Assembly (NCBI RefSeq): GCF_013368755.1
Contig: NC_049564.1
Coordinates: 3,976,001 to 4,040,000 of the forward strand
DNA from: Talaromyces rugulosus
Lineage: Eukaryota; Ascomycota; Eurotiomycetes; Eurotiales; Trichocomaceae
Direction: 5' to 3'
DNA length: 64,000 nucleotides
Below are positions 55,785 through 64,000 of the stretch, piece after piece. The translations under genes and the position numbers were made by a program. Numbering within the stretch: position 1 is the stretch's first letter; each line of letters starts with the position of its first letter. The notes below the pieces were generated by a model that was not told where the DNA came from, did no database searches, and saw nothing but the letters and a program-made list of their open reading frames with translations.

Positions 55785-56837
55785 TCGACGTTCGAAGGGA
55801 AGTAACATCATCGTCGCCTGTGGATGGTACTTCTAGAGGAGCAGAAACGGACGAGAAGACCACAGGAGACGAACAGAACCTCGAGAGATAAATAAAGAGA
55901 AGGAAGTGGACAGCCACTTGCCGGGGGGGCGCAACGTGAAACTAAAACGAGCAAAAGCTGAGCCAGTGCCTGGCGCCAAGCCACGCGTGAAGCGCTAAAC
56001 CCTGTGAAGACTAGCGCTGCCCGTATCACGATACACTTGACGCAGTTTACACACACTTTATCGCAAAGCAAGCCTTGTTTGGAAGCGGGGAATCCCAAGC
56101 CCAACGTCCAGACGAGTCAGCCCGTAGGCAGCGACGTAAGGAAAGACGAGGCCTGAGGCGATGAGGTGGCCGTCACACGCCAAGCCTCCTTGACTGTTTA
56201 GTGTCAGACAATCCGGTTGACCCGAGGCGTGCACTGCCAGGATGGATCATCGGCTGTGGCTGGCCGATCGGCGAGTTCGCGTTGGCATGATATCGTATTC
56301 GTGTACAATCGCTTCACAACTTCATATACGTAAAAATGCGAGCAATATATGGACCAAACGGATCCAAAAGTAAGAGTCAAGCCCCGATGCTAAATATAGT
56401 CGACGGTTCCACGGTACGGAGCCCCTCTTTGTGGGCTTGCTGTCATATACGTAAACAAACATCGACACTGTCGGCATTTTAATTGCATTCCTTGCTGCAT
56501 TGAGTGGTCTCTCATACTCAACAGTCATTTTTATAATTTGTATACGGAGTACTGAGCATGTACAATGAGTCTCTTGCTTGTGATTGGCCCAGACGATCAA
56601 CGGAGCTCACCCCACAAGAGACTAGCCGCTATGGGTTAGCTCCCTGAACAAGGCGTTGGACTAGCCGCACTGGGACTAGCGGCGCAAACCGAGCATCGCA
56701 ACTGCAGTCGCGAGGCGCGATCCTCAAACATGCTGCATGTCTGTCCTGCTTGCCTGACTGACCACGCGCGCCAGCCCCTCAAACCACAAGCATCCAAAAA
56801 CCAATGTCCAACGGCATTCAACGAACATCGCGTCCCG
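55785..56837. promoter_or_regulatory. Divergent intergenic region, DUF300 gene / acinus-like gene
   Basis: About 1 kb between divergent starts. No gene is supported. Two in-frame upstream starts (GTG/ATG around 56730) would lengthen the acinus-like protein but lie outside homology. The decamer TACGGAGTAC occurs at 56542-56551. Confidence 0.45.
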
Positions 56838-58565
56838 ATGGCCGATTATAACAAATGGAAAGTGACCGAGCTCAAGGCAGAGCTTAAGCGCCGCGGCGTG
56901 CCGCAAACAGGGCTAAAGCTCAAGCTAGACTTTGTCAACAAGCTCACTGAGCTAGATTCCGAGGCGCAAGACGAGCCTGTATCCGACGAAGTTGCGGCAC
57001 CGCAGCCACCTAGCGAGCAGAAAAAGGAAGATGGTGGGGGTGCTGACGAGGCAAAGTCCAAAGAAGGAGAAACTGCAGCGCCGCCGCAACCCGCAGCCGA
57101 AGCTCTTCCCACACAGGACGCTCCCAGTCCGCAAAAGTCGGATCACGATCAAGCTACGTTAGATTCTCAGACAGTGTCCAAACCGGAGGATAATGTCCCA
57201 GAAGCGGATCAACCAGACAAACGCGACGAACAGCCGCAAGCCGAGCAGCCCGTAGCGCTAGATTCACAAGCAAAAGAACAGGAAATAAATGGTTCGACAG
57301 AACCTCAGGATTCCGAAAGCCGAGAGAAAAGCGAGCTTCCGACTACTGAGCCTGCTGCCGAAGTGCCTGTGGCTGCGGAGCCTTTTTCATCTACGCCCTC
57401 AGAGCCTGAAATTGAGAAGCGCAAACGCAAACGACGAAGTCGCAGCCCACCTCCCTCAGAAGAGACTGTCAAGAAATCCAAGGTAGACAATGAAAACCCG
57501 GAAGTCGTCCTCAAGGAGGACCGGTTATCCGCCACTGTTACTCCTGCTGCCGAACCCGCGATTCCGCAATCACGAGCCGAAATGGAAACAACTGAAGAAA
57601 AGGGCGAATACACACAACAGCCGTCCGATTCAAGGCCGGAGAAAAAACATGATGGTTCGCCTGAACGACGGGATCATAGATTTAAGGATTTGCTTCCCCC
57701 GAACAAGAAGAGAAAGCGAACGCCGTCCCCCAGACTGTCTGCTCAACCAGATGAGCGCGAGGTGGAACCTGCGCTACACCCGGCTACGTCTGCTATATAC
57801 ATTCGGGAATTGATGAGGCCATTGCAGCCTGCCAGTTTAAAACGGCACCTAACATCGTTAGCCTCCTCTGACAATGACTTCGAAGTCCTCTTGGACTTCT
57901 TCCTTGATCCGATCAGGACCCACTGCTTTGCTCTCTTTAAAAGCGTATCCGCCGCATCTCAGGTGAGGTCGAGGGTCCATGGTGTCCCTTGGCCCAATGA
58001 ACGCGATCGCAAACCACTGTGGGCTGATTTTATCCCGGAAGACAAAGTGAGTGACTGGATTAAGACGGAGCAGGAATCGGCATCTCAAGGTCGGGCTGGC
58101 CCGCGTTGGGAAGTTGTCTACGAACAGACCGAAAATGGGTTCGAGGCTTCTCTACAAGAATATCGTGGTACCACCACTGGACCTCCCCTTGCTCCTCGCC
58201 AAAGCATTGACGCAGGCCCGCGGCGCCATAGTCAACCTTCAGGGTCGCAGCCGCCGCCAGCATCGCGACAGAGGGGCGGCGAAGGATTCAAAGCCCTTGA
58301 TGATCGCTTCTTATCCACCACGACTAAGCCGAAGATATATTATCTTCCCGTGTCTCGCGATGTAGTTGACACGCGTCTAGAACGGTTTGCTACATTGTCG
58401 CGGCGAGGCTCCCAACATCGGCAGCCCAGCGGAGATGACATGCGGCGCATTACTTTTGAGGACGTCGATGTCTTCGTTGACGGTGGTCCAGAGTACGGTT
58501 TGCCTCGCAACCGCGGTGGCAGACGCCCTGGTCGAGGTTCGTGGCGAGGCAGGGGGGCGCGCTAA
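56838..58565 (+). CDS. Acinus-like protein with SAP domain and RSB motif (575 aa)
   Basis: Single exon. The start at 56838 places the SAP domain at residues 3-37 (YNKWKVTELKAELKRRGVPQTGLKLKLDFVNKL), a DNA/RNA-binding helix-extended loop. A long acidic, Gln/Pro/Glu-rich region follows with a KRKRKRRSRSPPPS nuclear-localisation stretch. Then comes an RRM-like fold (about residues 310-420: AIYIRELMRPLQPASLKRHL..DNDFEVLLDFFLDPIRTHCFALFKS). Near residue 490 the sequence LDDRFLSTTTKPKIYYLPVS matches the RNPS1-SAP18 binding (RSB) motif of animal acinus. The C-terminus is an RGG-type tail (RNRGGRRPGRGSWRGRG). In animals acinus forms the ASAP complex on spliced mRNA. The same layout here suggests a fungal counterpart in nuclear mRNP assembly, which is inference. 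Confidence 0.78.
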   Translation: MADYNKWKVTELKAELKRRGVPQTGLKLKLDFVNKLTELDSEAQDEPVSDEVAAPQPPSEQKKEDGGGADEAKSKEGETAAPPQPAAEALPTQDAPSPQKSDHDQATLDSQTVSKPEDNVPEADQPDKRDEQPQAEQPVALDSQAKEQEINGSTEPQDSESREKSELPTTEPAAEVPVAAEPFSSTPSEPEIEKRKRKRRSRSPPPSEETVKKSKVDNENPEVVLKEDRLSATVTPAAEPAIPQSRAEMETTEEKGEYTQQPSDSRPEKKHDGSPERRDHRFKDLLPPNKKRKRTPSPRLSAQPDEREVEPALHPATSAIYIRELMRPLQPASLKRHLTSLASSDNDFEVLLDFFLDPIRTHCFALFKSVSAASQVRSRVHGVPWPNERDRKPLWADFIPEDKVSDWIKTEQESASQGRAGPRWEVVYEQTENGFEASLQEYRGTTTGPPLAPRQSIDAGPRRHSQPSGSQPPPASRQRGGEGFKALDDRFLSTTTKPKIYYLPVSRDVVDTRLERFATLSRRGSQHRQPSGDDMRRITFEDVDVFVDGGPEYGLPRNRGGRRPGRGSWRGRGAR

Positions 58566-59065
58566 GGATTTTTCTTTTTATACTACTATCACGAAAAGTA
58601 TTTGCAAATGGCGATGTCTTTGGGGTTCGGTTTATGTTATACCTTATTAATGAGGGCTGTGATAATACTGTTCATGATTTGATTCTGATGTGCAATCCGT
58701 GTAGGGATGGGAAAAGGGCCCAAAATCTAACGTCCTCTAGATTTAGACACCTGGCATTGTTCTATATCTGAAATTGTTGAATTATTAATCACGGATTCAC
58801 GGCATCAACTCATTAATGGTGTTCGATGCCCCGCCCGATAAGTGTGGGCCAACCAAATACATGAACATATACGCGGATCCGATTTCAAAGCAGCGTCAAT
58901 TAACGCCGTTCCGATCTCATAATCTATAAAAGCTGCACATCCTACTTCCTTGTCACCTGTATCCCGTATATATATACATGTACACTTCATATTTATGGTA
59001 GTGTGCTTTGCCCTTGTTCTCCTCCTTCTACACAACCCCCGCAATCAGTGTCAAAGTGCCCCACG
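58566..59065 (+). promoter_or_regulatory. Promoter region of the MDR oxidoreductase gene
   Basis: No gene is supported. TATAAAAG at 58925-58932, about 135 bp upstream of the start codon, is a plausible TATA box. A TATATATA tract follows at 58968-58977. Confidence 0.5.
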
Positions 59066-60172
59066 ATGAAAGCCGTTGTTACCAAAAGCCCGAAACAGGC
59101 AGTCCTCGTCTCAGACCGACCTATTCCCAAGCTTCGGGATGGCTATATTCTCGTAAAGACCACTGCTGTGGCTCTGAACCCTACGGATTGGAAGGGGTAC
59201 ACTTCCAACTCTATCGAAGACGGCGCTCTAGTGGGAGTTGACTACTCCGGCATCGTCGAGGAAGTTGGTCCCAATGTATCCAAGCCCTTTGAGAAAGGTG
59301 ACCACGTCGCCGGGTTTGTGCATGGCTGCAATATCTCACAGTTGGAGGATGGCGCCTTTGCCGAGTATATTGTCGCCAAAGAGAGTATGTCGACTAAGGT
59401 CCCGGACAGTTTAACGACGGAGCAGGCTGCCACCTTGGGCTGCGGTGTTTCTACTGTAGGCCAGGGATTGTATGAGCCGGGCTACGGACTCGAGCTGGCT
59501 TTGCCTTCAAACCCAATCAAGACGCCTGAGCCTCTGCTCATCTACGGCGGAAGTACGGCAACTGGGACCTTGGGCATTCAGTTTGCCGGGGCGTACGTAT
59601 TCAAACCCATCTATAGTCGGATATTGTGTTGATCTTCTTCCAACAGCTCGGGATACTCTGTTATCACTACATGCTCGCCCAAAAACTTTGAACTTGTGAA
59701 AAGCCTCGGCGCCGTGGAAGTTTTCGACTACAACGACCCGGAGTGCGGCAAAAAGATCAAGGAATACACCAAGAACGGACTGAAATACGCCTGGGACTGT
59801 GTCAGCACTCCCGAAGCCGCCGAAATCTGCGCTCAAGCTCTCACGTCTGAGCCAGGCGCTCGGTACGGAACGATTCTAGGACCCAAATTCCCTCGTGACG
59901 ATGTCACATACACTGCCACTCTGGCTTACCGCGGCACTGGCGAGGATTTTACCAAGGGCGGCAAGCTTTTTACCGACAACCAAAAACATGCCGATTTCCA
60001 GATAAAGTGGTGGGACATAGCACGAACCCTGCTTGCAGCTGGCAGAGTTCGGCCTCATCCTGTGAGCGTGCGGCCGAATGGGCTGGAGGGAGTCATTGAT
60101 GGGCTTAATATCTTGAAAGAGGGCAAATATAGTGCCGAGAAGCTGGTGTATAGGGTCTCTGAGACCCCCTGA
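59066..60172 (+). CDS. Zinc-less MDR-family NAD(P)H oxidoreductase (350 aa)
   Basis: Two exons, 59066-59592 and 59647-60172, with a 54-nt intron inside the Rossmann fold. MKAVVTKSPKQAVLVSDRPIPKL opens a GroES-like domain with ALNPTDWKG and VGVDYSGIVEEVGPNVSKPFEKGDHVAGFVHG. The nucleotide-binding region reads LLIYGGSTATGTLGIQFAGASGYSVITTCS, then FELVKSLGAVEVFDYND. Catalytic-zinc and structural-zinc ligands of alcohol dehydrogenases are absent, which points to the enoyl-reductase/quinone-oxidoreductase (ToxD-like) branch of MDR. Such proteins reduce activated double bonds with NADPH. Many are stand-alone and some belong to metabolite clusters, but no cluster partners are visible here. Substrate unknown. 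Confidence 0.83.
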
Positions 60173-60529
60173 ATGGTCCGAACGTTTTATATAGCAATGA
60201 AAGCCTTTCCTCGCAACTTTTGACAGTCGAGCAATCTAAAATCAAGATTCTTTCGTGAGTGGAACGTCAAAAGTCCTCCGAGTCCTTGCAGCCTTGTAAA
60301 ATATAATCACGTGTCACCGGATAAACTCACCGGCCCGCTCCGGTTTTCGGCATATCCGGGCTAAGACCACGAGCCTCGATTGGCCGATCGGGGTGACTCA
60401 CTCACCCCGCCGGAGAATATGGATGATTCTTCTCCAGAAGTCGTACAGTTCTTCCTTGTCCTGTTTCCATCAACTGAACACCATTGAATTCACTCCATTA
60501 CACAGAGGAATTTAGAAATTCGGCCAGAA
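60173..60529 (+). promoter_or_regulatory. Promoter of the homoserine O-acetyltransferase gene
   Basis: No gene is supported. CACGTG at 60308-60313, preceded by T (TCACGTG), matches the Cbf1 site that controls methionine genes in yeasts and lies about 220 bp upstream of the start codon. GGCCGATCGG at 60382-60391 is another palindromic element of unknown meaning. Confidence 0.45.
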
Positions 60530-62124
60530 ATGACCGACCAAACGAGCCAGAGCGCGGGAAGCGCTCAAAAGTACCGTCAGTGAAACCCTTCCATTCTTCC
60601 CCCCCTCATTTCTTTGGACAGCTACTAAATCCCGTAGAGAGGGTCGCATCACAACCTGAAAACCCGTTTTCTCAACTCATCACCAATCAAGAAATCGCGA
60701 TTGTCCCATCTTTCACTCTTGAATCAGGAGTTACTCTATACAATGTACCCATTGCATATACCAGTCGCGGGAATTTGTCTCCAAAGGGGGATAATGCTCT
60801 GGTTATTTGCCATGCATTGAGCGGCAGCGCTGATGTCGCTGACTGGTGGGGACCTCTTCTGGGAGGCCCAGGCCAAGCGTTTGATGTTACACGGTTTTTT
60901 GTCATCTGTTTGAACAGTCTCGGCAGTCCTTATGGTAGTGCTAGCGCTGTGACTGATAAAGACGGAGACCCTACCAAAGGTCGATATGGGCCCGAATTCC
61001 CATTGACAACGGTCCGCGACGATGTGAGGTAAGTTTTTTCCCCTTAATTTCTAGACGGAAGACTTTGGATTGTACTGACATCTTGTAGAATCCACAGATT
61101 GGTTCTGGACGATCTGGGTGTCACGCAGATTGCTGCCGTTGTCGGAGGCTCAATGGGAGGGATGCTGACGCTTGAATATGCCTACTTTGGAAAGGAGTAT
61201 GTACGCGCTATTGTGCCAATAGCAACATCTGCGCGTCACTCTGCGTGGTGCATTAGCTGGGGTGAAGCCCAGCGGCAGTCTATCTATAGCGACCCCAAGT
61301 ACGAAGATGGCTACTATACATTTGACGATCCTCCCGCCACAGGTCTTGGTGCGGCTCGCATGTCAGCTCTTTTGACCTATCGAAGCCGCAATTCTTTTGA
61401 ATCACGATTTGGCAGAAATGTTCCTGATCCGTCCAAGAGACAGAACATTAACGGTGCCATCAAGCCACCGTCCCCTCCTTCGAACGAGCATTGGGTTGTC
61501 CACAATGATGGTCATAAGAGCACCCGTTCTTCCCAGCCTCCCAGCCAGTGCAACTCGCCGAACCCTACTGAAAACAATGCCGAAATCGAATTTACAGACC
61601 CCCAGTTTAATGGTACCACTACGTTTACTAAGCGTGTTCGCCCGACGACCTATTTTTCTGCACAGTCCTATCTTCGGTACCAGGGAGAAAAGTTCGTGAC
61701 CAGGTTTGATAGTAATTGCTATATTGCAATTACTCGCAAGCTCGACACGCATGACATTTCTCGTCACCGAGCAAGTCCCGACTCGGCCACCCCTGTTCAA
61801 GACGCATTGGCGCAAATCGAACAGCCTGCCTTGGTCATGGGTATCGAGAGTGATGGTTTATTCACGTTTGAGGAGCAGAAGGAAGTCGCCGCTGGCATCT
61901 CAGATTCGCGTCTAAAGACCATCGACAGCCCTGAAGGCCACGATGCGTTCCTCCTCCAGTTTGAACAGGTCAATCGCTACATACTAGAGTTTTTCCGCGA
62001 AGTTCTACCAGACATCATGTCAACTCCCGATGCCGACGGCGCTGCTGTCCCTGACGGTGTTGGCCAAATAACGAAGAATAGTACCTTTGGAGAAGCAGAG
62101 GTCGAGGACATCACTGCGTGGTAG
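60530..62124 (+). CDS. metE: Homoserine O-acetyltransferase (490 aa)
   Basis: Three exons: 60530-60575, 60638-61028 and 61089-62124. Only a splice from GTCAGT at 60576 to TAG at 60637 links the true ATG (MTDQTSQSAGSAQKY) in frame to QRVASQPENPFSQL. The protein is an alpha/beta-hydrolase of the MetX family: ALSGSADVADWWGPLLGGPG, LNSLGSPYGSASA, the nucleophile elbow VGGSMGG with S167, D401 in ESDGLF and H430 in PEGHDAF, together a complete catalytic triad. It transfers acetyl from acetyl-CoA to L-homoserine, the first committed step to methionine. A Ser/Asn/Pro-rich insert at about residues 260-320, between core and lid, is typical of fungal forms. The ATG-less frame upstream (from 60484) is not coding. 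Confidence 0.92.
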
Positions 62125-63055
62125 ATAAAACCAGCGTGATCCTCTTACAACTGCGTATCCCACACTACTTTAGGCAGTTTTTACCGGAAAGCTTCAGCCT
62201 CTTTTTTTAAGAAAAAATCCCGGTCATTTGGGATTGCGCCCAGCGCCGATAACAGGAGGAACAACACAATTCATTTCGTCGAAAATCTGGATTCGACAAC
62301 TGGTGGTATCATCTTCAACTGATGAGGGTTAGAAAACGAGCACTTAACTGACTCGTTCACTCTGGTTCATCCGGCCTGCCACTCAATCTTCGAAGCATCC
62401 AACTGCTCTCCATCGAATATTCATTCGAGGCTATTATTCTCAACGGATGGCCATTCTTAAATAGTGTATCAACTTAGCTTGTTTTTTTTTTTTTTTAAAT
62501 ATTCAAAAAAGATCTACCATACAAGTACTCAATTATTATTGTCACGACGTAGCCAAAGTGGGGATTATTGTAGTCCTATTGTTTTCCAGCAACAATACCT
62601 CAGAATATATAGACAATTTGCAAAAACACTATTGAAAAACTACTCGTGAGCGTGGAGCCTATTCAGCCGTGGCTATTGTTGTATGGCGCGGCACCGGATT
62701 AAGCGCGGGCGGTCAACCGTGGCGCTAGACGCGACGTTGGGCTAGGCGGCTCGTTCCATCAGGCAAGGTGGACAAGCTTCTTCTCCGGCCTTATTGACAC
62801 TGGGACGGCGATTGCTTCCTTTGTCTTGTGCTTTTCCTTTTCCTTTTCGACATGAAATGTTTTGCGTGGTATGTCTTTTTTCATTGTTTCCAATTTACCA
62901 TTGTCTCTAAATGTAGGACCTGACTGACTCTTTGTCACTCTTTTTTTCCCTCGCAATCAGATCCAAGACACCTCCCTCAGTCGCTCGTGTCCGAGCTGCG
63001 AAAACTGAAAATTTTCGCACGTTAGTCGGTCGGATTTTCATCACGACTCTTCGCG
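62125..63055. other. Intergenic: metE 3' region and tho2 promoter
   Basis: No gene is supported in 0.93 kb. A T homopolymer of 16 lies at about 62481-62496, with AT-rich surroundings. Bases 62640-63050, GC-richer and pyrimidine-biased towards the end, form the tho2 promoter and leader. Confidence 0.5.
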
Positions 63056-64000
63056 ATGCCACCTAGTGGTGCAGGCAAACGGAAACGAGGCGACAGGTCC
63101 TGGTCCGGCGATTCTGGACATCACGACGGTGGTCAGAGGCCATCTCCCCATCGACCTGGCAATCTGAATCTTGCGCAACACAATAACCAACCTCCATCTC
63201 CAAGCCCGCGAGGCGGTAGACAAGGTAACAGAGGTGGCAGAGCAACAAACCCTGGTCGTTCGCAGAGTGCTGCCCAAGATACCCCTATGCCTTCAGCAAC
63301 CCCCGATTCACAGCCGCAGCAAACGGAGAGCGGAGGCGCGGCGAAGGCCAAAGCGAATTCCAATATCGCTACCGATGCGACTCTTCCTGTTCGTCGAACA
63401 GATGCGGCTCAGAATAGTCAACAAGACTCGTTCTACGTTTACGAATACGTCACGAAAGATGTTGTCGCAGGCTGGAAACAGAGCGGCAAACAGAAAGTCA
63501 TCGACCAGGGAATAGCCGCCCGCAATTCGCGCGACACAATCAATTTGGGATGTATATTCCAGGAGCTAATCCGATCCATTTTACTGAAGAGGCTCGACCC
63601 GTCAGAGGCCGGATCTACTGTGCGACAGATCATTGCGAATGGAGAACAGGAGGAGGCCGATAAGGATGACATCTCATCGCTCTTTTTGAATACTTTGTCT
63701 ATACTTGTTGATGAACACGACACATCGAACGATGCCTTGAAGCCGTTTGTTTTCGCCACGGGAATCTCCCCTGCGCTGTTGCGGCTTGAGCTAGACACGA
63801 ATCTGGTGCAAGGATTGGGGCTTGTTCGAGAAACCTTTACTCGCATTGGAATCCGAAAGCAAACAAATATTCTCTACCGACAGTCCAATTACAATCTTCT
63901 TCGTGAAGAGTCAGAAGGCTACTCCAAGCTAGTCACAGAACTTTTCACAACGAGCAATTCTGAATCCCCATCCAGTGAAATCGTTGAAGAGACGTTTGAG
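63056..64000 (+). CDS. tho2: THO complex subunit Tho2, N-terminal part (cut by window end)
   Basis: An open frame of 315 codons runs off the right edge without a stop. The start MPPSGAGKRKRGDRSWSGD is followed by a disordered Arg/Gly/Ser/Pro-rich N-terminus to about residue 120. The conserved Tho2 block then begins: DSFYVYEYVTKDVVAGWKQSG, GCIFQELIRSILLKRL, PFVFATGISPALLRLELDTN and RIGIRKQTNILYRQSNYNLLREESEGYSKL. That last segment is strongly diagnostic. Tho2 is the scaffold of the THO/TREX complex, which couples transcription elongation to mRNA export in the nucleus. Full fungal Tho2 proteins are over 2000 residues, so most of the gene lies outside. No intron is visible in this part. Confidence 0.9.
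   Translation, partial: MPPSGAGKRKRGDRSWSGDSGHHDGGQRPSPHRPGNLNLAQHNNQPPSPSPRGGRQGNRGGRATNPGRSQSAAQDTPMPSATPDSQPQQTESGGAAKAKANSNIATDATLPVRRTDAAQNSQQDSFYVYEYVTKDVVAGWKQSGKQKVIDQGIAARNSRDTINLGCIFQELIRSILLKRLDPSEAGSTVRQIIANGEQEEADKDDISSLFLNTLSILVDEHDTSNDALKPFVFATGISPALLRLELDTNLVQGLGLVRETFTRIGIRKQTNILYRQSNYNLLREESEGYSKLVTELFTTSNSESPSSEIVEETFE

Noticed and set aside
60484..60637. Unspliced N-terminus for homoserine O-acetyltransferase
   Set aside because: That frame starts at TTG and reads through a typical intron; splicing from 60576 to 60637 joins a real ATG to the conserved protein.

Overview
The window looks like nuclear DNA of a filamentous ascomycete, most likely in the Eurotiales (Aspergillus/Penicillium type). 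The grounds are about 49 short GT-AG introns (mostly 50-82 nt, often with a CTRAY branch site 10-25 nt before the acceptor), long pyrimidine-rich leaders, single-copy housekeeping genes on both strands, and a cell-wall alpha-1,3-glucan synthase. I rebuilt gene models by hand, joining exons where the reading frame and a conserved family sequence continued across a splice pair. There was no database search, so names rest on family motifs I recognise.

Layout, left to right: the tail of a gene that may be a DHDPS-type aldolase (+); a glucarate dehydratase-like enolase-superfamily enzyme (+); a 4.7 kb gap ending in a long leader; a Ran1/Ksp1-like protein kinase (+); an Slp1-type SUN-domain ER membrane protein (+); a 2.4 kb gene-poor stretch; mitochondrial ribosomal protein uL5m/Mrpl7 (-); a USP-type deubiquitinase (+); an APC-family amino acid/GABA-type permease (+); Vps18 of the HOPS/CORVET tethers (+); a BAR-domain protein with a proline-rich tail (+); an Sth1/Snf2 chromatin-remodelling ATPase (+); a 15-exon alpha-1,3-glucan synthase (-); the diflavin reductase Tah18 (-); RNA polymerase III subunit Rpc31 (-); a small SnoaL/NTF2-like protein (+); the proteasome chaperone Hsm3 (-), divergent from COP9 signalosome subunit 6 (+); a DUF300/Ost-alpha seven-helix protein (-); an acinus-like SAP/RSB protein (+); a zinc-less MDR oxidoreductase (+); homoserine O-acetyltransferase (+); and the first 315 codons of THO complex subunit Tho2 (+, cut by the window end).

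Most of this is conserved core genome rather than an accessory island. I see no transposase, CRISPR array, rRNA or convincing tRNA, and no clear undescribed multi-gene system. The items most worth a second look are small. They are the adjacent aldolase-like and glucarate dehydratase-like genes, a compound palindrome that can fold into two mutually exclusive hairpins (13185-13229), introns whose retention or alternative acceptors keep the frame (permease and deubiquitinase), a chain of minimal uORFs in the kinase leader, and the 310-bp promoter shared by a proteasome chaperone and a COP9 subunit.
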